A stretch of 64,000 bases of DNA from Aliidongia sp035943795 (GCF_035943795.1 NZ_DASZBY010000105.1:1-64000), one strand, 5' to 3'. Shown: positions 16,512 through 25,445, numbered from the stretch's first letter. Numbers and translations are program-made. The notes: a model not told the origin generated them from the sequence alone.

Positions 16512-16732
16512 GCCCCGCGTCGGATCTCGATCCGCGCATGGTCGGCCAGGTGCTCGACCGCCACCAGTTCGCTGCCGGTCGTCGTGCAGAAATGCTCGAA
16601 GTCTTTCGGCGCACCCGGATCGGTCGTCAGCACGACCAGGATCTCGCCGGGCTCGACAGTCTTCAGGATCTTGCGCGCTTTCAGCACGGGCAGCGGGCAG
16701 ATCAGCCCACGGGCATCGAGTTCGGTGATCAT
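16508..16732 (-). CDS. tusA: TusA/SirA-like sulfur carrier protein
   Basis: A 74-residue protein with the signature LDARGLICPLPVLKARK; Cys12 in the CPxP motif is the expected persulfide carrier. TusA-like proteins pass sulfur to tRNA thiolation, molybdenum cofactor maturation or sulfur-oxidation pathways. In this window the next metabolic operon is a molybdenum sulfite dehydrogenase, which makes a role in sulfur handling or Mo-enzyme maturation plausible but not proved. It converges with the TAXI gene, and the following dehydrogenase gene lies upstream on the same strand. Confidence 0.9.
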   Translation of the reverse strand: MITELDARGLICPLPVLKARKILKTVEPGEILVVLTTDPGAPKDFEHFCTTTGSELVAVEHLADHARIEIRRGA

Positions 16733-16769
16733 GCCCGGAACATGGCGCCGACCGCGGCCGGGGACAAGA

Positions 16770-17663
16770 TCACCCGAGGGCCCGGGTCCGCTGCTCGATC
16801 GCCGTCAGCACGGCCACCATGTCGGCCGCCTCATGGCCGAGCGCCAGCGTTTCGCCGTAGAGCGCATGGCATACGTCGAGCAGCGGCGAAGCGATGCCGG
16901 CCGCGCGGGCCGCTTCCGCGACCAGCCGGTTGTTCTTCAGCACGTCCGGGATCGCGGCCTGGATGGCGAAGTCGCGCGCGACGAGCTTGGGCAGCTTGAC
17001 GCGCGACACGTCGCTCGCCATCGGGCCGGCATTGAGCACGGCCACGAACTGATCCAGATCAAGGCCGTGGCGATCGGCGAAATGCACGGACTCCGCCAGG
17101 GCGGTCACCATCGGGATCAGGAACAGGTTGACGGACAGCTTCATGAGCAGCGCGTTCGGCACCGTGCCGCAGATGACGGTATCCCGGCACATAGGCGCCA
17201 GCAGGGGGCGGACCTCGGCAACGGCATCCGGCTCCCCGGCCAGCATGGCGACCAGCTGGCCGGCCTCGGCCGGCTTGCGCGATCCTGACACCGGCGCCTC
17301 GACATAGCGCCCGCCGGCCGCGCGGATGTCGGTCTCGAGGGCGCGCGAATAGGCCGGCGCGGTCGTGCCCATATGGACGATCGTGCGCCGCCCGGCGCGG
17401 GATGCGAAATCCGGTCCGCCACGGTCGAGCACGGCATCGATTGCGCCGTCGTCGGCCAGCATCAGGATGACGACGGCCGCGCGGGCGAAAACCTGGGCCG
17501 CGTCCGTCACGATCTCCGCGCCCGCCGCCGCCAGGCTCTCGGCCTTGACCGGCGAGCGGTTCCAGATCACGAGCGGCAGCCCGGCCTTGGCCAGGTTCAA
17601 TGCCATCGGCTGCCCCATCGCGCCTAAGCCGATGAAGCCGATCGACCGTATGGTCTCGCCCAA
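16770..17663 (-). CDS. 3-hydroxyisobutyrate dehydrogenase family NAD(P) oxidoreductase
   Basis: About 297 residues of the beta-hydroxyacid dehydrogenase family. The Rossmann motif is SIGFIGLGAMGQPMALNLAKAG, the substrate loop EAPVSGSRKPAEAGQL, and the catalytic lysine lies in NALLMKLSVNLFL. Members oxidise 3-hydroxyisobutyrate, tartronate semialdehyde, gamma-hydroxybutyrate or sulfolactaldehyde; the substrate is not resolved. The start is ambiguous: a TTG at 17663 sits five bases after GGAGG, while a GTG at 17675 overlaps that same site and has its own GGAG nine bases upstream. The TTG gives the more usual short N-terminus. Confidence 0.88.
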   Translation of the reverse strand: MGETIRSIGFIGLGAMGQPMALNLAKAGLPLVIWNRSPVKAESLAAAGAEIVTDAAQVFARAAVVILMLADDGAIDAVLDRGGPDFASRAGRRTIVHMGTTAPAYSRALETDIRAAGGRYVEAPVSGSRKPAEAGQLVAMLAGEPDAVAEVRPLLAPMCRDTVICGTVPNALLMKLSVNLFLIPMVTALAESVHFADRHGLDLDQFVAVLNAGPMASDVSRVKLPKLVARDFAIQAAIPDVLKNNRLVAEAARAAGIASPLLDVCHALYGETLALGHEAADMVAVLTAIEQRTRALG

Positions 17664-17773
17664 GTTTTCCTCCACAAGTCGTCGCTCCAGCCGCCAGGAT
17701 GGCGAAGATCGTGCGGTACGGCAAAAGAGAAGATTTCGTCGGCGGATGAAGGATCTTCACCTGCCGGGCACAG

Positions 17774-18697
17774 CTAGCCGGCGATGCGCTGCGGCTCTAT
17801 TTCATCGGCCGCGAACGCCTCCGCCTCGCCGACCAGCCATCGCTTGAAGCCGAGCAGGTCGGGCCGGTGATCCGTCCCTTCCGAACTCACCAGCCAATAG
17901 GCGGTTTCGGCGACGATCGTCGGGCCGATTTCGACCAGCGCGCCGGTCGCGAGGTCCGGGTCGACCAGCGGCCGTCGACCGAGCGCCACGCCCAGCCCCA
18001 TGCAAGCGGCGCCGAACGCGAGGTCGATCGTATCGAAGCGCAGGCCCCCAGCCGTGCCGATCCTCGCGGTGCCCGTGCGATCCTGCCAGGCCTGCCAGTC
18101 TTCGCTTGCCGGCGTGACATGGATCAGCGTCGCCCGGCGAAGATCGACGGCGCCGGCACCGTCGGTCAATCGATCGCGATAGGCCGGACTGCAGACCGGC
18201 ACCAGCCGTTCGCCGAACAACCGGATCCAGGCCGCACCGGCAACCGGTGTCCGGCTCATGCGGACGGCGAAATCGAAGCCGTCGAGGGGAAACCCGACCT
18301 GCCGGCGCGAGGTGTCGATACGGACGCCGATCGTCGGCCACCGCTCGCTGAACCGATGCAGCCGCGGCAGCAGCCAGCGGGAGGCCAGCGTCGGCGCGCA
18401 GGTCACGGCGACGGTGCGTTTCGTCCGCGGGCCGCACAGGCGCTCGGTGCCGATCGCGATCAGGGACAGCGCCTCGGAAACATACGGCAGATAATCCTTG
18501 CCCTCAGGAGTCAGCGATAGGGTCCGGATCCCACGACTGAAGAGTTCGACGCCAAGTGCCTGTTCCAGGCCGACGATCCCGTGGCTGACCGCACTCGGCG
18601 TCACGCTCAATTCCGCAGCGGCGCGCTTGAAGCTGCCATGCCGCGCGGCCGCTTCGAAGAAACGAAGCGAGGAAAGCGGTGGAAGACGAAGCGGCAT
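17774..18697 (-). CDS. LysR family transcriptional regulator (GcvA-like)
   Basis: A 307-residue LysR protein. The N-terminus MPLRLPPLSSLRFFEAAARHGSF followed by KRAAAELSVTPSAVSHGIVGLEQALGVELFSR is the winged helix of the GcvA/AmpR-type branch, and the remainder is a periplasmic-binding-protein-like effector domain. The ATG at 18697 follows AGGAGA; the open frame extends upstream to 18901 but that part is not LysR-like. It is divergent from the soe operon at 18895, which is the natural candidate target. Confidence 0.88.
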   Translation of the reverse strand: MPLRLPPLSSLRFFEAAARHGSFKRAAAELSVTPSAVSHGIVGLEQALGVELFSRGIRTLSLTPEGKDYLPYVSEALSLIAIGTERLCGPRTKRTVAVTCAPTLASRWLLPRLHRFSERWPTIGVRIDTSRRQVGFPLDGFDFAVRMSRTPVAGAAWIRLFGERLVPVCSPAYRDRLTDGAGAVDLRRATLIHVTPASEDWQAWQDRTGTARIGTAGGLRFDTIDLAFGAACMGLGVALGRRPLVDPDLATGALVEIGPTIVAETAYWLVSSEGTDHRPDLLGFKRWLVGEAEAFAADEIEPQRIAG

Positions 18698-18745
18698 CGC
18701 ACATCTCCTGCAGCGGCTTGAGCGACGGAGGTTCCGCGATGATGC

Positions 18746-18786
18746 TCCGTCAGCGTTCCGACCATAGCGGCGAAGCGTCTGACGGA
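18746..18786. promoter_or_regulatory. Spaced inverted repeat between the LysR gene and soeA
   Basis: TCCGTCAG (18746-18753) and CTGACGGA (18779-18786) are exact inverted copies 25 bases apart in the divergent gap. The spacing is about three helical turns between centres, suitable for a tetrameric LysR regulator that bends DNA. It is a candidate operator; no classical T-N11-A box was found within either half. Confidence 0.4.
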
Positions 18787-18894
18787 CATCGGGAATACGT
18801 TCGCCGTCCGCAGCATGTTTGACCGGGCGTGCCGTCCGGTCCATCATCGGGTCGGAAGAATTCGCGAACGCCTCGGGGGAAGCGCCAGCACCTG

Positions 18895-21738
18895 ATGACA
18901 CTCGAAACCGAGCCCGCCCAAGAAGCCCGGACCGTCACGACCACCTGCTACATGTGCGCCTGCCGCTGCGGCATCCGGGTGCATCTGCAAGGTGGCCAGA
19001 TCCGTTACATCGACGGCAACCCCGACCATCCGGTCAACAAGGGCGTGCTGTGCGCCAAGGGCTCGGCCGGCATCATGCAGCATCTGTCGCCGGCCCGGCT
19101 GACGGCGCCGCTGAAGCGGGTCGGGCCGCGCGGCTCCGGCGAGTTCGTCACCATCTCGTGGGACGAGGCACTGGAGACCGTGACCGAACGGCTGCGCCAC
19201 ATCCGCGCGACCGACCCGAAGCGCCTGGCGCTCTATACCGGGCGCGACCAGTCCCAAGCCCTGACCGGCTGGTGGGCCAGCCAGTTCGGCACGCCCAACT
19301 ATGCGGCCCATGGCGGCTTCTGCTCGGTCAACATGGCGGCCGCCGGACTCTATACCTTCGGCGGCTCGTTCTGGGAATTCGGCGAGCCGGACTGGGACCA
19401 TTCCAACTATTTCCTGCTGTTCGGCGTGGCCGAGGACCATGGCTCCAACCCGCTCAAGATCGGGATGTCGCGGCTGAAGGCGCGCGGGGCCAAGATCGTA
19501 TCGATCAACCCGATCCGCACCGGCTATTCCGCGATCGCCGACGAATGGCTGGGCATCCGACCGGGCACCGACGGGCTGCTGGTCGCGAGCCTGATCCGCG
19601 AGTTGCTGCGCGCCCAGAAAATCGACAAGGACGCGCTGACCCGGACGTCCAATGCCGCCTGGCTGTTGATCGACGATCCCGGCGCCCCGGACGACGGCCT
19701 GGTCGCGCGCGACGGAGAGGGCCATCCCCTGACGCTCGATGCCGCCGGCACGGTCGGCCGTGCTTTCGATCCCGCGCGCACGCCACTGCTGGGCGGCACC
19801 GCGACCCTGGCCGACGGCCGCCCCGCGGTGCCGGCGTTCCAACTGATGGCAGCCCGCTTCCTCGATGATCGATACGATCCCGAAACGGTCGGCCCGGAAA
19901 CGGGAATCGACCCGGCGACCATCCGGCGCATTGCGGCCGAACTGGCCGAGGCGGCATTCAACTCCGCGCTCGAACTGCATATCCCCTGGACCGACTGGCA
20001 GGGCGTGCGGCATGAGACCATGGTGGGCCGTCCGGTCAGCATGCACGCCATGCGCGGCGTGTCGGCCCATTCCAACGGCTTCCACACCTGCCGGCTGATC
20101 CATCTGCTGCAGATGCTGCTGGGTACGATCGATGCACCGGGCGGCTTCCGCTACAAGCCGCCCTATCCGAAGCCGGCGCCGCCAGTGGTAAAGCCCGCCG
20201 GCAAGCCCGCCGGCGTGGTGCCGAACTGGCCGCTGAGCGGTCCGCCGCTGGGCTTTCCCACCGGTCCCGAGGATCTGCTGGTCGAGAAGGACGGCACGCC
20301 CTGCCGGCTGGACAAGGCGTTTTCCTGGGAGGCGCCGCTCGCGGCCCACGGCCTGATGCATCTGGTGATCCGCAACGCCTGGGCCGGCGATCCTTATCCG
20401 ATCGATACGCTGTTCATGTTCATGGCCAACATGAGCTGGAACTCGTCGATGGCGGTCGGCGAGACGATGCGCATGCTGACCGACAAGGACGAGGCGACCG
20501 GCGAGCATCGCATCCCGTTCATCGTCTATTCCGACGCCTACGCTTCGGAAATGATCGCCTATGCCGACCTGGTGCTGCCCGACACCACCTATCTGGAGCG
20601 GCACGACTGCATCTCGCTGCTCGACCGGCCGATCTCGGACGCCGACGGCGCCGCCGATTCGATCCGCCGCCCCGTCGTGCCGATCGAACGCGAGGTGCGG
20701 CCGTTCCAGGACGTGCTGATCGAGATCGGCGCGCGCCTGGGCCTGCCCGGCCTGGTCAGGGACGACGGCAGCCCGCGCTATCCGGGTCTCTATCCCGACT
20801 ACATCGTCAACCACGAGCGGGCGCCCGGCCAGGGCCTGCTCGCCGGCTGGCGCGGCAAGGATGCCGAATGCGAGGCGCTGGGCCCGCCCAACCCGCACCA
20901 GCTCGAAGCCTATATGGCGAACGGCTGTTTCTGGCGGACCGAAATTCCGGCGGAGGCGCGCTATTTCAAGCACGTCAACCGGGCCTATCTGGACTGGGCC
21001 GTCGGCATGGGCTTCCTCGCCCGGCCGGAACCGGTGATCCACCAACTCTACACCGAAAGCCTGCAGCGCTTCCGCCTGGCCGCCGCGGGCCACGGGCCGA
21101 TCCAGCCGCCGGACGAGCATCGCCAACGGGTCGCGACCTATTTCGATCCCCTGCCCTTCTGGTACCCGCCGTTCGAGGCGGCGGAACTCGCCGCCGACAG
21201 CTTCCCGCTCCATGCGCTGACCCAGCGGCCGATGGCGATGTACCATTCCTGGGGGTCGCAGAATGCCTGGCTGCGCCAGATCCATGGCGAAAACCGGCTC
21301 TATGTCGCCCGTGCCTTGGCCGAGCGCCAGGGCATCGCCGACGATGACTGGGTGCGGCTGACCAGCCACCACGGCACGATCACCGCCCAGGCCCGGCTGA
21401 TGGAGGGGGTCAACCCCGACACGGTCTGGACCTGGAACGCGATCGGCAAGCGGTCGGGCGCCTGGAACCTGGCACCGGACGCGCCGGAGGCGACGCGCGG
21501 CTTCCTGATGAACCACCTGATCAGCGACCTGCTGCCGCCCAAGGCCGGCGGGTATCGCTATGCCAACGCCGATCCGGTGACCGGCCAGGCCGCCTGGTAC
21601 GACCTCAAGGTCCGGCTGGAAAAGGTCGATGCCCCCGACCGGATCCTGCCGACCCTGGGCGTGCCGCCCGGCCAACCCGTCCGGCCGAAACGGCTCAGCT
21701 ATGGCGGCTGGTTCGCGAAAAAGAAGGTGCCCGCATGA
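18895..21738 (+). CDS. soeA: Molybdopterin oxidoreductase, SoeA-like sulfite dehydrogenase catalytic subunit
   Basis: A 947-residue molybdo-bis(guanine dinucleotide) enzyme of the DMSO-reductase family. The N-terminal [4Fe-4S] ligands are Cys18, Cys21, Cys25 and Cys53 in TTTCYMCACRCGI and GVLCAKGSAG. No Tat or Sec signal is present, so it faces the cytoplasm, as known for SoeA. The TTTCYMCACRCG start, the length and the soeB/soeC order match the SoeABC quinone-linked sulfite dehydrogenase described in Allochromatium and found in sulfonate-degrading alphaproteobacteria. Related polysulfide, thiosulfate or arsenate enzymes are possible alternatives. The start ATG at 18895 follows GGGGGAAG at some distance. 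The stop overlaps soeB by ATGA. Confidence 0.85.
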   Translation: MTLETEPAQEARTVTTTCYMCACRCGIRVHLQGGQIRYIDGNPDHPVNKGVLCAKGSAGIMQHLSPARLTAPLKRVGPRGSGEFVTISWDEALETVTERLRHIRATDPKRLALYTGRDQSQALTGWWASQFGTPNYAAHGGFCSVNMAAAGLYTFGGSFWEFGEPDWDHSNYFLLFGVAEDHGSNPLKIGMSRLKARGAKIVSINPIRTGYSAIADEWLGIRPGTDGLLVASLIRELLRAQKIDKDALTRTSNAAWLLIDDPGAPDDGLVARDGEGHPLTLDAAGTVGRAFDPARTPLLGGTATLADGRPAVPAFQLMAARFLDDRYDPETVGPETGIDPATIRRIAAELAEAAFNSALELHIPWTDWQGVRHETMVGRPVSMHAMRGVSAHSNGFHTCRLIHLLQMLLGTIDAPGGFRYKPPYPKPAPPVVKPAGKPAGVVPNWPLSGPPLGFPTGPEDLLVEKDGTPCRLDKAFSWEAPLAAHGLMHLVIRNAWAGDPYPIDTLFMFMANMSWNSSMAVGETMRMLTDKDEATGEHRIPFIVYSDAYASEMIAYADLVLPDTTYLERHDCISLLDRPISDADGAADSIRRPVVPIEREVRPFQDVLIEIGARLGLPGLVRDDGSPRYPGLYPDYIVNHERAPGQGLLAGWRGKDAECEALGPPNPHQLEAYMANGCFWRTEIPAEARYFKHVNRAYLDWAVGMGFLARPEPVIHQLYTESLQRFRLAAAGHGPIQPPDEHRQRVATYFDPLPFWYPPFEAAELAADSFPLHALTQRPMAMYHSWGSQNAWLRQIHGENRLYVARALAERQGIADDDWVRLTSHHGTITAQARLMEGVNPDTVWTWNAIGKRSGAWNLAPDAPEATRGFLMNHLISDLLPPKAGGYRYANADPVTGQAAWYDLKVRLEKVDAPDRILPTLGVPPGQPVRPKRLSYGGWFAKKKVPA

Positions 21739-22475
21739 CCACGCTGCCGATCCCGGGGGCCGTGCGGCTGGGCCTGGTCATCGACCTCGACATCTGCGTC
21801 GGCTGTCACGCCTGCGCGGTCAATTGCAAGGAATGGAACACCGGCGGCATCGCCGGGCCGCTGACCGATTTCGATCCCTACGGCGCCAAGCCGGACGGGG
21901 TGTGGTTCAACCGCATCCACAGCTACGAGGTCGGCGACGGCCCCGCCGGCCAGACCGTGCATTTCCCGCGCTCGTGCCTGCATTGCGAGAATGCCGAGTG
22001 CGTCACCGTCTGTCCGACCGGCGCCTCGCTGAAACGGGTCGAGGACGGCATCGTGCTGATCGACGAGGACAAGTGTATCGGCTGCAAGCTGTGCTCCTGG
22101 GCCTGCCCCTACGGCGCGCGCGAGTTCGACGAGGATGTCGGCGTCATGCGCAAATGCACGCTGTGCGTCGACCGGATCTATGACGAGGCACGGCCCGAGG
22201 CCGAACGGGTGCCGGCCTGCGTCTCGACCTGTCCGGCCTCGGCACGGCATTTCGGCGACCTGGGCGATCCGGCGTCCGCCGTGTCGCAGATGGTGGCAGA
22301 CCGCGCCGGCATGGCGCTGATGCCGGAGCTGGGCTATCGCCCGACCAACCGCTATCTGCCGCCGCGCGCCAAAGGCGGCGGTTGCTCATCGCATGGCAAC
22401 GCGCCGGCGCTGGAACCCGCCGTGCCGGAAGGCACCGGCTTCCTCGGCTGGCTCGACCGGCTGCTGTCGCACTGA
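21735..22475 (+). CDS. soeB: [4Fe-4S] ferredoxin subunit, SoeB-like
   Basis: A 246-residue electron-transfer subunit with four cysteine clusters for four [4Fe-4S] centres: CVGCHACAVNC, CLHCENAECVTVCP, CIGCKLCSWACP, and CTLCVDR with CVSTCP. It passes electrons from the molybdenum subunit to the membrane quinone-reducing subunit. It begins with RLGLVIDLDICVGC, and GDLGDPASAVSQMV near the C-terminus matches SoeB-type proteins. It overlaps soeA by four bases and its TGA shares one base with the ATG of soeC, so all three are made as one unit. Confidence 0.88.
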   Translation: MTTLPIPGAVRLGLVIDLDICVGCHACAVNCKEWNTGGIAGPLTDFDPYGAKPDGVWFNRIHSYEVGDGPAGQTVHFPRSCLHCENAECVTVCPTGASLKRVEDGIVLIDEDKCIGCKLCSWACPYGAREFDEDVGVMRKCTLCVDRIYDEARPEAERVPACVSTCPASARHFGDLGDPASAVSQMVADRAGMALMPELGYRPTNRYLPPRAKGGGCSSHGNAPALEPAVPEGTGFLGWLDRLLSH

Positions 22476-23419
22476 TGCACCCCGCCCTTTCGGTCATCCT
22501 CTTCACCGTGGCGTCGGGCATCGGCTATGGCATGCTGATGCTGCTGGCCGTGCTGCTGCCGGCCGGCCTCGTGCCCGGCGACCGGCTGTTCGGCGCGGTC
22601 GCCCTGGGCCTGGCGCTGGCCGGCATCGGTGGCGGGTTGCTGGCCTCCACCGCCCATCTCGGCCGCCCGGAACGGGCCTGGCGCGCCTTTTCGCAATGGC
22701 GCAGCTCCTGGCTCAGCCGCGAGGGCATTCTGGCCGTGCTGAGCCTGCTGGCCATCGCCACGCTGGTCCTGGTCTGGCCGATCCTGGCCGCACCCCGCGG
22801 CTGCATCGATGCGACGGCGATCGTCGCCGGCCTGCTGTCCGCCGCGACCGTGGGCGCCACCGCGATGATCTATCGCTCCCTGAAACCAGTCGCGCGCTGG
22901 CACAATGGCTGGACCGTGCCGTGCTATCTGACGATCGCGCTGGCGTCGGGCGGGTTGTGGCTCGACTGGGCCGGGGCGGCGACCGGAGCGATCGATCCGG
23001 TGCCCCGCGGCGTCGTGCCGATGCTGGTGCTGCTGGCGGCGCTGGTGAAGACGCTCTATTGGCGCCATACCGACCGGGCGCCGGCGACGACGACGATCGG
23101 CACCGCGACCGGCCTGGGTGCGCTGGGCCAGGTCCGGCCGCTCGACCCGCCGCACACGGCCGAAAATTACGTCATGAAGGAAATGGGCTTCCGCATCGCC
23201 CGCAAGCACGCGGCCAAACTGCGCCGGATCGCGGGCGTGCTCGGCGTCGCGGTGCCGCTGGTGCTGATGGTGCTGGGATGGCTGTTGCCGGGCCTGGGTC
23301 TTGCGACCGCCCTCCTAGCCGCACCGATCGCCACGATCGGCGCGCTGGTCGAGCGCTGGCTGTTCTTCGCCGAGGCGAAGCATCTGGCGATGCTGTACTA
23401 CCGGGCGGATGCCGCTTAG
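22475..23419 (+). CDS. soeC: DmsC-like membrane anchor subunit, SoeC-like
   Basis: A 314-residue integral membrane protein with about eight hydrophobic helices (for example VILFTVASGIGYGMLMLLAV, FGAVALGLALAGIGGGLLAS and VLGVAVPLVLMVLGWLL). It resembles DmsC/NrfD-type anchors that reduce quinone. AHLGRPERAWRAFSQWRSSWLSREG is the conserved loop of the DmsC family. The ATG overlaps the soeB TGA (TGATG). It completes an apparent soeABC operon; a weak hairpin follows at 23478-23500. Confidence 0.87.
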   Translation: MHPALSVILFTVASGIGYGMLMLLAVLLPAGLVPGDRLFGAVALGLALAGIGGGLLASTAHLGRPERAWRAFSQWRSSWLSREGILAVLSLLAIATLVLVWPILAAPRGCIDATAIVAGLLSAATVGATAMIYRSLKPVARWHNGWTVPCYLTIALASGGLWLDWAGAATGAIDPVPRGVVPMLVLLAALVKTLYWRHTDRAPATTTIGTATGLGALGQVRPLDPPHTAENYVMKEMGFRIARKHAAKLRRIAGVLGVAVPLVLMVLGWLLPGLGLATALLAAPIATIGALVERWLFFAEAKHLAMLYYRADAA

Positions 23420-23477
23420 ACGGCAGCGGCGGATGGATCTAGCCGGCGGCTGTCTACCCTTGTAGGTCATTCAGGAT

Positions 23478-23500
23478 CGGTTTCGCCAATCCTGAAACCG
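23478..23500 (+). terminator. Possible terminator after soeC
   Basis: CGGTTTC, nine bases, GAAACCG form a 7-bp stem 59 bases after the soeC stop. An overlapping alternative pairing, CAGGAT with ATCCTG, competes with it. No T-run follows, so it is a weak candidate. Confidence 0.35.
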
Positions 23501-23569
23501 GCCGTTCGCCGTACCGCCTTCCCGGCGACAATTGACCCGAAGGGGATGTTGAATGCTCTGCACTCACGA

Positions 23570-23875
23570 TCACGTATTTTTGCTGCCATTGGCAGCGGAG
23601 GGCACATTTAGCAGATGAGAGCTCCACATTTTGTAACTATGCGATGTGAAGCATAAAATACATGCAACAAGAAAAATGTGTTCTAGACCGTAGAAATTTT
23701 CACGATCAAATCTGATGTAAGGTGCATATCTCACGCATAACACCAGTCCCAAGGTATTTGCAACAATGATTGATCTTTCATTCTTCATATGGCTTCCGCG
23801 CCATAGTTTTGTGAGAGAAAATAAATTGGCTAATACCGCAATGATGGATGCGATCATTTCAAGGCCTACAAGCAT
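23570..23875 (-). CDS. Small membrane protein of unknown function
   Basis: A 101-residue protein with hydrophobic stretches at about residues 2-22 (VGLEMIASIIAVLANLFSL), 38-50 (VANTLGLVLCVRY) and 65-80 (HIFLVACILCFTSHSY). The ATG at 23875 is preceded by a strong GGAGGAGGG ribosome binding site five bases away, the main reason to treat it as a real gene. It is far AT-richer than the soe genes and marks the left edge of the accessory island that also holds the ParA/HEPN pair. No family is recognised; with two or three helices it could be a pore-type effector or an unrelated membrane protein. Confidence 0.6.
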   Translation of the reverse strand: MLVGLEMIASIIAVLANLFSLTKLWRGSHMKNERSIIVANTLGLVLCVRYAPYIRFDRENFYGLEHIFLVACILCFTSHSYKMWSSHLLNVPSAANGSKNT

Positions 23876-24378
23876 CAAACCCTCCTCCGACTGACGCTCT
23901 CCGATATCGAAACCTAACGAAACGGGTAGCCTTATACAGCCGAACGATGCACCAGGCGACCGGCTGCTTGTGGCGGTTATTCGCCATCCAGATGTGTTTC
24001 ATCCCCAGGTTAGGAACGAGAAATCCCTCAGGCCGCCCATATCAGATCGAATGGACACCAGCCGGAATCGACCCATGTGCGTCATAGGTTCCTGTCTCGG
24101 ATGAGGCGGGAAGCAGACGCTCGGTGCAGCTTGGCTACCGCAGCCCGTGATTAGACGCCCCCAACACGAATGGGATACTGAGGCCCCGGACCTCATTTGG
24201 AGGCCTATAACCAGCATCACCTAACCTGGTCCTTAGAGGTTCGGTCCGGAACCGCTATGGTCAACCAACTTGAAACCATGGGACCAAAGACAGCGCGGGC
24301 TCGCGCATAAATAGAGGCCCTTCTTGCATGCCACGGCACTTTTAGTTTAATTTCCCGGCAGCTCAGACGGGAAAAATT
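23876..24378. other. Non-coding upstream region of the ParA/HEPN operon
   Basis: About 500 bases with no convincing gene on either strand. Composition is intermediate between the core chromosome and the flanking island genes. A weak promoter-like pair, TTGCAT (24324-24329), 17 bases, TTAATT (24347-24352), lies 27 bases before the ParA gene start. No tRNA, attachment-site repeat, transposase remnant or recombinase was seen, so the mechanism of island entry is not visible. Confidence 0.4.
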
Positions 24379-25443
24379 ATGAAAAATATCGCAGTTTTTA
24401 ATCATAAGGGCGGTGTCGCCAAGACGACGATGACCTTCCACCTTGGATGGATGCTCGCAGTCCTCGGGAAGCGCGTCATGGTGGTGGACTGTGACCCCCA
24501 ATGCAATTTGACGGGCGTGTTTCTGGGCGAGATTGAAGGGGAAGATTATCCTTTCGAAAGCGAGTCGGCTCAGAAGCCCCTGAACATTCGGGACGCAGTT
24601 CGTCCGGCATTTGAATCGCGTCCATACATGATCGAACCGGTGGGTATATTTGAATCGCCGAAACAGCCCGGACTGTTCCTCCTCCCCGGACACGTGGGCT
24701 TGTCGGAGTACGAAAGCCAGCTTGCGGTGTCACACGAGCTGAGCAACACGTTGTCTGCTCTTCAAAACATTCCGGGTGCGCTTCACCACGCCATCACCAT
24801 AACGGCGGCGAAAAACAAGATCGACTTCGTGCTGATCGACATGAGCCCAAGTCTCGGCGCGATTAATCAAAACCTGTTAATGACGAGCGACGCGTTCATC
24901 ATACCGATGGCCCCGGATCTTTTCTCGGCAATGGCGCTCCGCTCGCTGGCGAAGACTCTGCCTAAATGGGCCGAATGGGGTAAGAAGGCAGCCAGTAACG
25001 CGACTCTGAAATCGGCTGACTACCCATTTCCGGATGTCACGCCTAAATACCTCGGCTCCACGGTTAACAATTTTCGTAAAAGGGCGCGGAATAATGAGGA
25101 GGCGAAGCCTACCGTCGCATTTCAAAGATGGTTCGACAGGCTGGCGGAAGCTCGCGCGACCGACCTAATCACTGCGCTGGACGCATCGCATATGCTGCTG
25201 CCGCGGCAATCATATGAAGCGGCCGGGGCTGATCTGAATAAGTTTCTAATGGAGATCGGGTCGCTCGATGGCCTGATCGCCACGGCGCAAGAGTTGGCGA
25301 AACCAGTATTTGCGATCGATCTAAACATGGACACCGATTTCCGCGGCACCGTGGGAGAAACCTACCAAATAAAAATCAATGACGTTCGCCAAGGCTTCAG
25401 GCTCGGGGCCAAGCGAGTGATCGCCCTTACGGACACATTCTGA
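24379..25443 (+). CDS. ParA/MinD-like P-loop ATPase of a two-gene HEPN operon
   Basis: A 354-residue SIMIBI ATPase. The deviant Walker A motif is KGGVAKTT (residues 10-17) with the signature lysines Lys10 and Lys15; the A' motif is VVDCDPQCNLTG (Asp37, Asp39) and Walker B is FVLIDMSPS. Compared with plasmid ParA (about 220-260 residues in the core) it carries extra sequence between motifs and a C-terminal region of about 120 residues, with no N-terminal DNA-binding domain. No ParB or parS-like repeat is nearby, so partitioning is unlikely. Two bases separate its stop from the HEPN gene, so the two proteins probably act together. Codon use is AT-richer than the core genes. Confidence 0.88.
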   Translation: MKNIAVFNHKGGVAKTTMTFHLGWMLAVLGKRVMVVDCDPQCNLTGVFLGEIEGEDYPFESESAQKPLNIRDAVRPAFESRPYMIEPVGIFESPKQPGLFLLPGHVGLSEYESQLAVSHELSNTLSALQNIPGALHHAITITAAKNKIDFVLIDMSPSLGAINQNLLMTSDAFIIPMAPDLFSAMALRSLAKTLPKWAEWGKKAASNATLKSADYPFPDVTPKYLGSTVNNFRKRARNNEEAKPTVAFQRWFDRLAEARATDLITALDASHMLLPRQSYEAAGADLNKFLMEIGSLDGLIATAQELAKPVFAIDLNMDTDFRGTVGETYQIKINDVRQGFRLGAKRVIALTDTF

Positions 25444-25445
25444 CC

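Noticed and set aside
18844..21675. A 943-residue minus-strand frame over soeA
   Set aside because: Antisense shadow; soeA has clear cluster and molybdopterin motifs.
23876..24378. tRNA gene or integration site near the island
   Set aside because: No cloverleaf, anticodon arm or CCA-adjacent repeat could be found, and no direct repeats flank the island.
24379..25443. Plasmid or chromosome partition gene parA
   Set aside because: No ParB gene or parS repeats nearby, extra C-terminal sequence, and an immediate HEPN partner; chromosomal parAB sits near the origin with gid genes, absent here.
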